Of a DNA stretch of 12,640 bases, positions 1-7,959 are shown one piece after another (the stretch's first letter is position 1; each line of letters opens with the position of its first letter). The notes below the pieces were generated by a model, which worked only from the letters and a program-made list of their open reading frames with translations, did not search any database and was not told the DNA's origin. Both the position numbers and the translations under genes were made by a program. This DNA comes from Isohypsibius dastychi (lineage: Eukaryota; Tardigrada; Eutardigrada; Parachela; Isohypsibiidae). The stretch spans positions 1 through 12,640 of the forward strand of contig JAQIWT010001083.1 of the NCBI GenBank assembly GCA_034696485.1, in the 5' to 3' direction.

Positions 1-1620
1 GCGCGGTGTTGCGTGGGCTCATTCTCTAGCTGCCTCTCTTGCGCGGCTAGCCACACGGTGTGCGTCTATCGTAAAGGAGCCCAATAACCCACACAATTCG
101 GGAACCCAAATTTGTCCGAACCCCCCAGACAAACACCTTAAGGAACAGTCTTTTTGGTCGTGAGATTTATTTTCCACACATCAAGGAGTTTTACTCGTGA
201 GAGAAGAAAAGAGGATATGGTCATGAAGCAAAGTTAACGGGGTTTCAGAGTAGCAGTTCACTATTACTCACATGAAATCTAGAGCAGGACGCGAAGCCTG
301 TCGACGCCACAAGAAACACACAGAACATTTCCCGACAACAATGATAAAACAAGAAGGGGTCGTTTTCGTAGGGCAGCTTGCTGAATTGTAGCATGGCCGC
401 TGCTGCAACAGACATCTCTGGCCTTGATGTCGACAAACGAATACGTTACGTTCACATGTTTAGCGCGTTCTGCATGTTCTGCGGATTCTGCCCATTCATC
501 GCTCCAAGAGACGAGAAAGTATCGCGGTCTTTTGATTGGTCAGTCACCTGCAGATCCATTCAGAGCTACTTGTATGGGACAGCTTGGGAGAGTCAACTGA
601 AGCTGATTTGTCAAACCACCGCGATCAGTTTATTTATTGCTGAGGAGCACAATTGGGTTCAACTTTGGTGCAGCGGTGGCTTGTGAAGCGGGAGATCGCT
701 AGTTGTGGACTCATGTGACTGAGAATCTATGTTGTGAACGTGATTCAACCATTTGTATTCGATGCAATCGTGCAAACGACATGATCTTCGTTAACTCATC
801 AACGAATGCTAAGAGAAACCAAACAGGTAATTCGCTTGCGGCTGGAGGTGTTTTGAGAAAGCGAAAGATAATGATGCAAACGATAAAGCTGACTGTGTGA
901 CTAAAAAGCGAAGTGCCAGAGTTGGATTTATTTGGAATTATGCCGCGTGTTTTGTGAGTGACCTAGAGCAAGCATCACAGAATGTAATCACTGACGTTTT
1001 TTATTCCGTCAAAATATTCTGTGAGCTAACTAACAGTAGTTTTCTGATTTTGCTAAAAATGCTCGTTCTGAGACGTTGGGTACGGTAGACGTCGTGCCCG
1101 TACTCTAATCTGAGGTCATCGTGGCTCGCCTCATGGGAATCACTTGCGCATCGATGGTTCAAATGACCGGAGAAAAAGTGGGTTTATTACAAAGAACTAT
1201 GACTGCTCTTGAAACTTTTGATGAGGTCAAACAAAACACTGACAACATTTTTTGACGCTCTTTTCAAGTCCGATAACTCGCGTTGCTTGCTTTTAGGTAG
1301 TAAAACTTGAGTAGCTTGCTCATCGATAAGATGACATGCAATCCGTTATCAGCGGTCGTCAATACCAAGCGGCTCTATCACCCAGCAAACACATATCAAA
1401 ATAAAACATGCACTATTGATCGACCGGCGTTGTTTACCTCCGTGTGCGCTCAGGCTCTGTAGTTTGACTTGCTGTATCAACAGAGTTTTGGGTTCCTTCC
1501 CACATGTGGCACAACAAAGCAAAGCCCCGCACGTTTCATCTGCGCATCGCACTCACACACGTCAGGGCAATCTCCCTAAGGTAAGCCTCACTTCCTCGGG
1601 CAAACTCCCGCGCATGCATC
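1..1620. other. Region without a supportable gene
   Basis: No reading frame here has a recognisable domain or a consistent exon structure. The longest open frame, 378-686 on the plus strand, would give about 97 residues from an ATG in good context at 393, but its product is not recognisable and the opposite strand is equally open over part of it. Isolated signals are a good 5' splice site on the plus strand at 1580/1581 (AAG|GTAAGC), another at 826/827 (CAG|GTAATT), an AATAAA at 1400-1405, a 10-bp palindrome CCACATGTGG containing an E-box at 1500-1509, and an ACGTCA half-site at 1559-1564. The last two could belong to the promoter of the gene starting near 1657, but this is speculation. Confidence 0.5.
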
Positions 1621-1623
1621 GAG

Positions 1624-1660
1624 TATAAAAGCAGGCATGGTTTGTGTGTAGAAATCATTC
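1624..1660 (+). promoter_or_regulatory. TATA box and initiator of the small hydrophilic-protein gene
   Basis: TATAAAA lies at 1624-1630. About 30 nt downstream, TCATTC at 1655-1660 fits the initiator consensus YYANWYY, placing the start of transcription near 1657. The spacing is typical of metazoan TATA-dependent promoters. The transcript would begin with a 5'UTR exon of roughly 64 nt ending at the strong splice donor at 1720/1721. A TATA promoter on such a short gene fits an inducible or strongly expressed gene, but the sequence does not show what induces it; I found no clear heat-shock element. Confidence 0.7.
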
Positions 1661-1720
1661 ATCAAATTCAGTTTTCGCAACTAAAAATCTTCAATCTTTT
1701 CGGTCAGTCTCGGGATCCAG

Positions 1721-1781
1721 GTAAGTGGCCAAATTTTGCGGAGTCTCAATGTGGTTCAGATCGAAAATTATTCATTTTCAG
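1721..1781 (+). other. 5'UTR intron of the small hydrophilic-protein gene
   Basis: The donor is CAG|GTAAGT at 1720/1721. The acceptor is a T-rich tract ending TTTTCAG at 1781, giving a 61-nt intron. It separates a non-coding first exon from exon 2, in which the ATG begins only 9 nt after the acceptor. An in-frame ATG at 1725 lies inside the intron and should be removed by splicing, so the frame that seems to start there is not the real protein. An alternative upstream first exon ending at the donor 1580/1581 could also splice to this acceptor. Confidence 0.7.
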
Positions 1782-1790
1782 ATATTCAAA

Positions 1791-1967
1791 ATGGACAGCA
1801 GCAACAAGCAAGGTCAGCAAGGACAGCAAGGCCAACAAGGCCAACAGGGACAACAGGGACAACAGCATTCGGACAGTCAGAAGTCTGGAAGTCAGCAAAG
1901 TGGTCAGCAGGGCCAGGGAGGCAACCAACAGAGCGGACAGAACAAAAGTGGAGGACAGTCGCACTAG
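1791..1967 (+). CDS. 58-residue Gly/Gln/Ser-rich hydrophilin-like disordered protein
   Basis: The start is the ATG at 1791, in good context (TTCAAAATGG), the first ATG after the 5'UTR intron. The protein has 58 residues and uses only eight amino acids: 23 Gln (40%), 14 Gly (24%), 10 Ser, 3 Asn, 3 Lys, 2 Asp, 2 His and the initiator Met. It has no hydrophobic residue after Met1, no Cys, no signal peptide and no membrane segment. Residues 8-25 are six perfect GQQ repeats; residues 26-58 are a looser SGQQ/GGQ-type region ending in His. Such composition is that of hydrophilins, the broad class of Gly-rich, very hydrophilic, disordered proteins that includes many LEA proteins and is linked to water-deficit tolerance. 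A role in desiccation or osmotic stress is inference from composition alone; no LEA family signature is visible. A Q/G-rich condensate-forming or structural role is also possible. The gene has its own TATA box, intron and poly(A) signal, which argues that it is real. Confidence 0.68.
   Translation: MDSSNKQGQQGQQGQQGQQGQQGQQHSDSQKSGSQQSGQQGQGGNQQSGQNKSGGQSH
1812..1865 (+). repeat. Six tandem 9-bp repeats encoding GQQ
   Basis: Six consecutive in-frame 9-bp units each encode Gly-Gln-Gln (residues 8-25 of the small protein). Units differ at third codon positions (GGT/GGA/GGC, CAG/CAA) while the amino acids stay identical. That points either to selection on the protein sequence or to an older expansion that has since drifted synonymously. 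Repeat number may vary between individuals. Confidence 0.85.
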
Positions 1968-2062
1968 GACATAAATCTTCGTCACACTGCTGAGTTGACC
2001 ATCCCCAAGCGTGGGATAATTCCACATTGTCAGTTATATTTCCGCCATGTACTAAAAAAGCG

Positions 2063-2068
2063 ATTAAA
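2063..2068 (+). terminator. Poly(A) signal ATTAAA
   Basis: ATTAAA is the commonest variant of the poly(A) signal. It lies 96 nt past the stop codon at 1967 and is followed at 2071-2084 by a CT-rich stretch. The predicted mRNA therefore ends near 2085, giving a transcript of only about 370 nt after splicing. Confidence 0.55.
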
Positions 2069-2183
2069 AGCACTTTTCTCTCTCGTACATCATTTGTTTA
2101 AAACGTTCAACTTGATATAGGAAAAAGTGTATTATGGCACGCGTTGCAACTTTGCCACCAGGGGGTCAATCTTGAAGTGCGGG

Positions 2184-2189
2184 TTTATT
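2184..2189 (-). terminator. Poly(A) signal AATAAA of the UGT gene
   Basis: On the minus strand AATAAA lies about 207 nt after the UGT stop codon (2396-2398). It would end the UGT transcript near 2165, leaving less than 100 nt between it and the end of the convergent small-protein gene. I saw no closer canonical signal after the stop. Confidence 0.45.
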
Positions 2190-2395
2190 GCTATTAGTAA
2201 TTATTTGGTAAATCAGGGAGGGGGTGTGAGGATGAAGGTAATAAGGTTTTAGATATGCTTTGGGCAAACAAAAATCGCAAGTGGCGCGCTGAATTGTCGA
2301 TACCAAATGATTTATGGCCAAAGTTGTGGATCTGAATCAATGAGATGAAGCGCATGTGAATATTTGTGAGAAATGTTTCTTTGAATTTAGCAACT

Positions 2396-4002
2396 TTAAT
2401 GAATATCAGCAATAGCTGCTAAAAGTCGTCCGATATCTTGTGTGGTTGTTCCATCGGAACCAATGGCTTTCTTCATCCTCAGTGACCAGTTATCAGCTGC
2501 CGACCTGTACTTTTCCTGAGAAGCCTCCACGATCGCCCCAACAATCACTTCTTTTTGAATCAAATTGTTCTGCACTACTCCTGTGCCATCGACCAGAACT
2601 CCTACTCCGCTCTCAGTCAGCCGCAACGCGTTCATTAGCTGATCTCCAAACAGCGGCCAGCAAACAACAGGGACTCCACTTGTTAGTGCCTCCAACGTGC
2701 TATTCCATCCGCAATGACTTAAAAACAACGCAGTTGAGGGGTGTTCTAAGACCGTCTTTTGTGGAACCCAGTCAAGTACCAAAAATGGTGCAGTAGCTGA
2801 ACTGTCACTTTTGTTCTGGAATTCCGGTGGAAGAAGGTGATGAACTTTTGTTGGCAGTGACCAGATGAAAGGTTTTCCCGCGTGTATCAACGCAGCCGCC
2901 ATTTTCTGGAGCTGTTCATGGCTCAGAACAGCGAGGGTACCGAAGCTGGCGTAAATAACGGAGTTGACCTTCTGCTTATCCAGCCAATCTAACACGATGT
3001 TACGCTGTGTTGATACCGTGTCCTCGAAATGTGTTTTCTCGGGCTGGAAAAGCGGTCCCACTGTGTACAGTTCTTTTCCTTTCATTTTTTGGTGCTCCGT
3101 GATGTGATTAATGATTGGCTGGTCAAGCTCACGAACCGTGTCGATTATGATACCCTTCGCTAGATGAATAGTTTTGGAAACAGGTAGAAAGCGTTGGAGC
3201 ATATACTCTGGGATAGGATCGGATTTTTGACCTCTTTTCGGCGGCTGTAGCAGTGGTGGAGTTATATCCACGGTTGGTTTTGTTGGAAAGTTGTCGTCCA
3301 GCATGAGAAGCATAGCAACGAACCCTGCAAACAACAAAGTTAAAACTGTTGCGAAGAACTGGAAAGCTATAGAAGTAGAAATTGAAAATCGCTTTAGATC
3401 TGATTAAAAAACGTTTCACAAAGGTCAAATGAGATATCAATGTCAGAGGCCGAATTTCAATTAGAATTCAATTGAAATAGTGGAATTCATGATATGAAAT
3501 TCGCTTTGTTTGATGTAGTATTGTTTAAGTCTGACTCACCACTGGAAGCTGTGCTAAAATGATAGAATGGAATATTTTCTTGACAGCAGACTGGTGTTAT
3601 AATCGGCGCAATGACGAAATTATCAGCGATGACCAAGTCAACAGCCTGCAACTCCGTTTGTTCTACACCTTCTCTTGGATTCCGTGGACTACGAAATAAG
3701 CGCGAGAAATGCTTGACTGATGGGATAGCTGCATCTACCAGATCCTGCAAATACTGGCCCAAATTGTCGTTTTCTTCAAGAGCTGATCGAGTGCTTTCTT
3801 CAATTGCATATAGCCGAATATTGTCCGTGTTCGACAGGAGTTCCCGTTTGCGTATCAGATCAGCTTTCCCTGCAGCCACAGCGAAAGTGATGTCGTGGAA
3901 AACGCTGAGTTTTTTCGCCATTTCCAGCATTGGAATTATGTGACCGAACGCGGCGAAAGGAAGAAACACGATGTGTTTCCTTGAGTTCCCTGGTGTATCC
4001 AT
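2396..4002 (-). CDS. Plant-type cytosolic UDP-glycosyltransferase (GT1), two exons
   Basis: Join exon 1 (4002 down to 3540) to exon 2 (3324 down to 2396); the 1392 nt encode 463 residues, close to the usual length of plant, fungal and bacterial GT1 enzymes. The fold is expected to be GT-B, transferring a sugar from UDP-sugar to a small lipophilic acceptor. Exon 1 carries the acceptor half: FGHIIPMLEMA with the presumed catalytic His21, and DLVIADNF with the presumed activating Asp127. Exon 2 carries the donor half: VIYASFGT at residues 278-285 and a full 44-residue PSPG box at 340-383, from WVPQ through HCGWNS (358-363) to FGDQ. The box ends in Gln383, which in plant enzymes goes with UDP-glucose. 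There is no signal peptide and no C-terminal membrane anchor, whereas animal UGTs are ER membrane proteins with a different signature (HGG rather than HCGWNS). The acceptor cannot be told from sequence; detoxification or secondary metabolism are possible. The start ATG at 4002 directly follows a possible UTR-intron acceptor. Confidence 0.9.
3325..3539 (-). other. Intron of the UGT gene, with a hairpin
   Basis: The donor is CCAGTG|GTGAGT at 3540/3539 and the acceptor is TTGTTTGCAG at 3325, phase 1, 215 nt long. Splicing joins STASS to GFVAMLL in frame across the junction, where the UGT fold continues. The intron contains a perfect 9-bp inverted repeat, ATTTCAATT at 3454-3462 and AATTGAAAT at 3470-3478, with a 7-nt loop. 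A second pair, CGAATTTC (3451-3458) and GAAATTCG (3496-3503), overlaps it. No transposon ends or target duplication are evident, so this may be an AT-rich chance hairpin. Confidence 0.85.
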
Positions 4003-4083
4003 CTTGTAGAAATTGGAAATGCAGTTTTAAAGAATAGATATTTTGAAGCAAAGTCATCGAAATTCGACAAGAAATTTGATTAC
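4003..4083 (-). other. Possible 5'UTR intron just upstream of the UGT start
   Basis: A candidate acceptor (TTTCTACAAG) ends exactly at the base before the UGT ATG. A candidate donor (CCAGG|GTAATC) lies at 4084/4083, giving an 81-nt intron. Both sites are moderate: the acceptor ends AAG rather than CAG. An ATG about 15 nt before the donor would be out of frame with the UGT, so if that region is transcribed it forms an upstream reading frame. The evidence is only these two sites. Confidence 0.3.
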
Positions 4084-5060
4084 CCTGGAGGGCAAACATC
4101 GAAGTGGCTGCAATAAAGCTCGCACAAAACTGCTCATCAAATGTTGAGTCACGAAAAGTCGCTACACTGAGTAGGCCTTAGGACAAATGTAACGTTCTTG
4201 GATTATTCTCCAGATGATTCACTTTGCTGTGGCTCCATCTATGATTTCGATGTGGCTCCATCTGTATGCCAGATCACCCAGAGCCATTTATTATTGCTTT
4301 CTGATTAAAACTCTGTCAGTCTGCTTGATGGTAGTTCCGCTTTTGGATCTCAATGGAAGGGAGAATCCTCTCAGATTCACCGGAATTCGGTTGAGGATCT
4401 TTCAAGTCTCGATATTTCTCTAATATTTTATTAAGGCCAGATATAACAGAATACTGGATGAGAGAACTGTGGAAGAACGATGGAAAACGCTTCAAAGTCA
4501 ACTAATTTGTTTACGGGATAGTCCACGAATCTCATGGCAGTTTTTTTGCGTCTCGCTGGCATTCAGGCACAGATGTCAAGAAAAAAGGTTCAGGAAGCTT
4601 GACCATCAAAACCGAAACACAGTTCATGTCGGGATACGTGCTTGATCGTTGCATGTAACCAACCTACAGGTTCGAAATAAACACAACCGCTAATCGTGCA
4701 ATGTTTTCGCTGGTGTCTCGACTCAAAATACTATTGGTGACACACTCAGAGATTTTCGGATGACTCGTTATGGTAGATCATCCACTCAAAAGTCTGCTTC
4801 CCCTTATTCTGTGGCTCACATGCAAACCATAACGTTGTTTCACGCACTGTTCTGATTTAACAGCGTCGTGCTATTCACCCCTTATTCCGAGCACGCACAT
4901 TTCTTTATTGTCATCCAAGTTTTTCCAACCAAGGATGCTCATCGAACAAGTTTCCTCTAAACATTTACGTAACCAGTAATGACAGGGCAGGTTGGGAAAG
5001 CAACAACACGGAAACAGGCTTCATTCAAAAAGGTGACCTTTCCAAGAAATATCCCGGTAG

Positions 5061-5190
5061 TATAAACACGGCTGCTCTATTTTTTTCCAGTAAAATATTA
5101 ACGATGAATAGTAGAAACTCTCTGTTTCGCAATCTTGGCAATCATCACGACGTGGAAGAATCATTACTCGCTGTATTGCCGTATGAGTGA
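5061..5190 (+). other. Candidate TATA-driven small ORF (28 codons)
   Basis: TATAAAC at 5061-5067 is followed about 28 nt later by a T-rich stretch with a CCAGT initiator-like site near 5088-5092, then an ATG at 5104. The ORF 5104-5190 would encode 28 residues (beginning MNSRNSLFRNLG) and stop with TGA. It has no signal peptide and no recognisable motif. Alternatively the same CCAG is a splice acceptor and GTATGAGT at 5181 a donor, making this an internal exon. It overlaps the antisense exon candidate at 5164-5195, so at most one of the two is likely to be real. Confidence 0.15.
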
Positions 5191-5478
5191 ATGATCTGCA
5201 AACAGAAACATGTAGAACCCTGGAGAATTACAGTATCAGGTTAATTCATTAGTTAGACTTCACTCGATACTTTAAACTCGCGGCAGAATTCTGGTTGAAA
5301 TTCGGAAAAAGTTTTGTTAACGGCCATTTCGTATTTGAGCCACGAAGCTTGTCTGAACGAGTTATTGATTTTGAAGTTTTTCTCTGTCAGACCACTGCAC
5401 GCTACAAATCTTCTGTTTTAGAAAAACTCACCATCATAGTCCACTGGTCTCACATTCCCTTCCAGGCCACCTGATAAC
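5164..5478 (-). other. Two exon-like segments in a shared frame, unassigned
   Basis: Segment A runs 5478 to 5432 (47 nt), bounded by a T-rich TTCACAG acceptor and an ATG|GTGAGT donor. Only one frame is open through it (LSGGLEGNVRPVDYD). Segment B starts at 5195 after a strong TTCTGTTTGCAG acceptor; in the frame set by segment A it reads DHSLIRQYSE and stops with TAA at 5164. The intron between would be 236 nt (5196-5431). I could not find an upstream exon with the phase needed (2), so this could be the 3' end of a small gene or chance splice-like sequence in AT-rich DNA. Confidence 0.2.
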
Positions 5479-6155
5479 CTGTGAACAAACAAAACGTGAG
5501 AAGTTGAGATGAAGTCAATCAGTATTGCCGTATCGAGTACTGATTTAATCAACTGATTACTGGGAACAGTAGGAACTCGGAGTTGTTCATTTTGATGTGT
5601 CATCTGGGCTGAATCGGCTTCAACTTCATCTTCACCTTTTAAATCACCTTTTTTGGGCAGATGGTGATTTTGTAACACGTGAAGCTGGTGGACTGGAATT
5701 TGTGGTTTGTGTTACGTATTCATTTTGTTTATTTTGAGACAGAAAAATGATCAAATCCTCGGAAACTGAAAAACCAAGTTTGTGATTTGCTCTACAAGAA
5801 ATTTTGGTGCTTGAAAACAAATAAAGTCACGAAACAATTGAAAACGTTTTTTGGCAAATGGAAAAACAAATAACATCACCTTTCATTGAATTGTATGTGG
5901 TGTTCGATATCATGCGTGAAATGCGACTGTCCCATTCCATGAATTCTAGGTCTCAGTTTTCAATGACATCATGTCGTGAGTTTTTTTTTATCGAATCTTT
6001 ATGCCAGGGACAGTTCGAAACAGATTTACTGGGTGCTCAAACTGATGCAAATGAATATTTTACGAGATCAGCAATTTCTATCGATTTCAACGGTAAGTCG
6101 AAAGAATACCCGCTACCTAGTGAAAGATTGATCTGAACAACTCCGGACATCGCCA

Positions 6156-6161
6156 TTTATT
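6156..6161 (-). terminator. Candidate poly(A) signal of the allatotropin gene
   Basis: AATAAA on the minus strand, 140 nt after the predicted stop at 6301-6303. Another AATAAA on the same strand, 6329-6334, lies just before that stop. If it were used the stop codon would be lost, so either the downstream one is used or the true last exon is read differently. Confidence 0.35.
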
Positions 6162-6300
6162 GCGTCATATCTTTCTGGCTGTATTCCAATTATTATTATT
6201 TGATGAATATTCTGCTCTTCATGCAAACAGTCACGCACGGCATTTGAAACCTGATAACAGTTTTGAATTCTGTCAAAACAAACTCAATATTTCATTGATA

Positions 6301-6853
6301 TTATGAACTTGATATTTGTTTACAAATGTTTATTTTCTGCCAAAAATCCTGCCAGGAAAATAAACGTGTATAATTAATTGAAAAAGAACTGTGGTTTCCG
6401 TGACCTTTTTGGTGAGTCTGACATTTGGGCGTGCCTCGATTTTGTTTGCGCTGCTTGCTGAAACCTGATAGCTTCCGCTTGCTTTGGGTCTTCTCAAAAA
6501 CACCTTGCACGTTTGTTCTTAATGACTTCCTGCTATTCAAACAAACAATGAACAAAAACCAGGGCAGGTTTCAAGTTGCAAAAACTTGAAAGGTTGATTG
6601 CTTACTTCAGGTGCAACAAAATCTCATCTTACCTGTTATTGAAGAGGGAAAACGGGCTTCGCTCGCGGACATTGAGTACACCTTGGTCAAACCGCTTCCC
6701 GAATCCTCTTGCCGTTTGCAAGCCGTAAACCTTGAACCCCCTAGCTCGCGCCGCTCTGGTCAGACTGTCACAGCTGACCACTCTGATATCAACGATGGTC
6801 AAGGTCACCAGGAGTGCCAGCAGTAATGCGCAGATTATCCGCTGTGAAGCCAT
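6301..6853 (-). CDS. AT: Allatotropin neuropeptide precursor, two exons
   Basis: Join exon 1 (6853 down to 6633) to exon 2 (6529 down to 6301): 450 nt, 149 residues. Residues 1-28 form a signal peptide with a hydrophobic core (ALLLALLVTLTIV) ending near SC. A basic stretch RAARAR (33-38) precedes GFKVYGLQTARGF (39-51), then Gly52 as amide donor and Lys53-Arg54 for cleavage. The mature peptide would be 13 residues and C-terminally amidated. It shares GFK, TARGF and length with insect allatotropin (GFKNVEMMTARGF-amide), which signals through an orexin-like GPCR to control gut, heart and juvenile hormone functions in insects. The intron is 102 nt, phase 2, donor AACAG|GTAAGA, with a TAG-CAG tandem acceptor at 6535-6530 that can add or skip one Ser. 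Exon 2 encodes a basic, Lys/Gln/Ser-rich tail with several KR/RK sites and a single Cys; its last 20 residues are uncertain. The start ATG is the first after the TATA box at 6972. Confidence 0.85.
6701..6739 (-). other. Mature allatotropin peptide, predicted GFKVYGLQTARGF-amide
   Basis: These 13 codons are residues 39-51 of the precursor. Eight of 13 positions match Manduca allatotropin (GFK at the start, TARGF at the end); the five middle residues (VYGLQ) differ, the part known to vary within the family. Cleavage is expected after Arg38 and after Lys53-Arg54, with Gly52 converted to the C-terminal amide. Confidence 0.88.
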
Positions 6854-6971
6854 TTGGGATGATTTTTGGGTTGGGATTAGCTGATTGGAAAAATTGAGAG
6901 ATTTGGATGATGTACTGTAGATCGTGGGGATTGATGGGGAGGCTTCGTGGAGTGAATGACAAGATGTTGCG

Positions 6972-6978
6972 CTTTATA
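6972..6978 (-). promoter_or_regulatory. TATA box of the allatotropin gene
   Basis: TATAAAG on the minus strand (context CATATAAAGC), 119 nt before the start codon. Transcription would begin near 6945, leaving a 5'UTR of about 90 nt. A pyrimidine-rich AATTTTTCCAATCAG near 6888 could be a splice acceptor, which would allow an additional 5' exon from upstream (a good donor, TTCAAG|GTACGT, exists at 7132/7131). The TATA box makes that unnecessary. Confidence 0.55.
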
Positions 6979-7695
6979 TGAGGTGCGGGATAACTGGGTG
7001 GGAGGAGCGGAGGCTTGCGGCGCAGGTCGATACGGGAAATGGTGATTGAATTTTAATTGATTGAAGCATATCACCATGTCACAGTACAGGGGGTTACATC
7101 CATCGAGGGAGGATGCTCTTTCGAAACACGTACCTTGAAAAAAGATTGTGTGTCGCTCGAGCGGTGTTTTTGGGTCTGTGTTTATTTTTGATTATTGGTG
7201 AATTACCAACACTTAATCGTGGACGAAAAATCGAGAAATGTTTCTTCAGAGCTTTTATAACAATTTCGCCAGTCAAATGTTGTACATTTTTTTGTTCGTT
7301 GTTAAAACTGGGCAGATTTTGCAACGCTAAAATACAGGAATACACACTGCTCCTAATGAATATTTTTGACCGCTGAAATTTTATGACAATTCCGCCAAAA
7401 TTGCTCTCCTATGCAACTGAGTGTTCTTTTGTTGTTCTTGCCACAATTTCGATAACGGACCGAAAAGCGAAATTCTTTAGGTTTCTGTTTCTCATTATAC
7501 GTATCTCGAGACATCAGCATCTTTCCTGAAATTTCTTCGATGCGTGCTACAGCGAGAGCATCTTGTTATCCTTGACAGAAGTTGTTCATTTAATTATCCG
7601 CTGAAAACCCAGAACATATCGTGCCGCGCAACAATAACGTTGTTTCAACGGTCAAATAAAGAACCGACAGCTCCCCAACCAGCCAATTCCCCTGT

Positions 7696-7959
7696 CTACT
7701 TGAACACTTGATTCGATTTGCAAAGCAAGCCTGTTGTGCAAATGTTATCCCAGCCCAAAGGGGCTTCAGACATAAAGTCAACTCGGACATGTCCGCGCGT
7801 CACTTGGCGACTTGCCTCGTCCCTGAACATATTTCCATAACAGCTAGAAGCACAATAGTGCTTGACTGTGGGTGAGGTCAGACAATAAGCGCTGACGTTT
7901 GACTCGCGACAAATGTCCTGCATTGCATCGATTTCAAATGGCTTCTGTACTAAAAACAT
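7696..7959 (-). other. Cysteine-rich open reading frame, possible exon
   Basis: This 87-codon frame holds six Cys (17, 26, 36, 40, 74, 80). The segment AYCLTSPTVKHYCASSC loosely recalls the end of a ShKT domain (x-C-x3-C after a Tyr/Lys-rich stretch), but the last Cys expected of that fold is missing. There is no signal peptide; a T-rich TTTTTAGTACAG just inside the ATG could be a splice acceptor, so the frame might be an internal exon. I tested the nearest upstream exon with a good donor (near 8130) and it does not join in frame. GAG|GCAAGT inside would be a GC-type donor. Chance is a serious alternative. Confidence 0.2.

Larger units (their letters stand above)
4104..6155. other. Intergenic region with weak exon-like pieces only
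   Basis: No open frame in these two kilobases encodes a recognisable domain. Weak candidates are listed separately: a TATA box with a 28-codon ORF at 5061-5190 (plus), and two exon-like segments with matching splice sites at 5164-5478 (minus). A further exon-like piece on the plus strand at 6009-6092 has a T-rich tract and CCAG acceptor before it, an open frame (GQFETDLLGAQ...), and an ACG|GTAAGT donor after it; I could not connect it to neighbours. A 12-bp direct repeat GTGGCTCCATCT occurs at about 4229 and 4252. Confidence 0.5.

Noticed and set aside
378-1088. Three consecutive plus-strand ORFs as one gene
   Set aside because: The frames end in stops without donors near their ends, the products have no recognisable content, and the minus strand is equally open in part of the region.
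1156-1166. GGTTCAAATGA, resembling a tRNA B box
   Set aside because: The last two bases do not fit the B-box consensus, and no A box or cloverleaf pairing is present upstream.
1746-2073. Long antisense and alternate-frame ORFs over the small Gly/Gln gene
   Set aside because: They come from the repeat being free of stops in other frames; the plus-strand frame alone has the matching promoter, splice sites and start context.
2440-2796. 118-codon plus-strand ORF inside the UGT gene
   Set aside because: It is antisense to the conserved PSPG-containing exon, which explains its length.
3451-3503. Inverted repeats as the ends of a transposon
   Set aside because: The repeats are short, AT-rich and nested in 53 bp within an intron, with no target duplication or transposase.
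4669-4679. GGTTCGAAATA, resembling a tRNA B box
   Set aside because: It lacks the final CC of the consensus, and no tRNA stem structure is visible around it.
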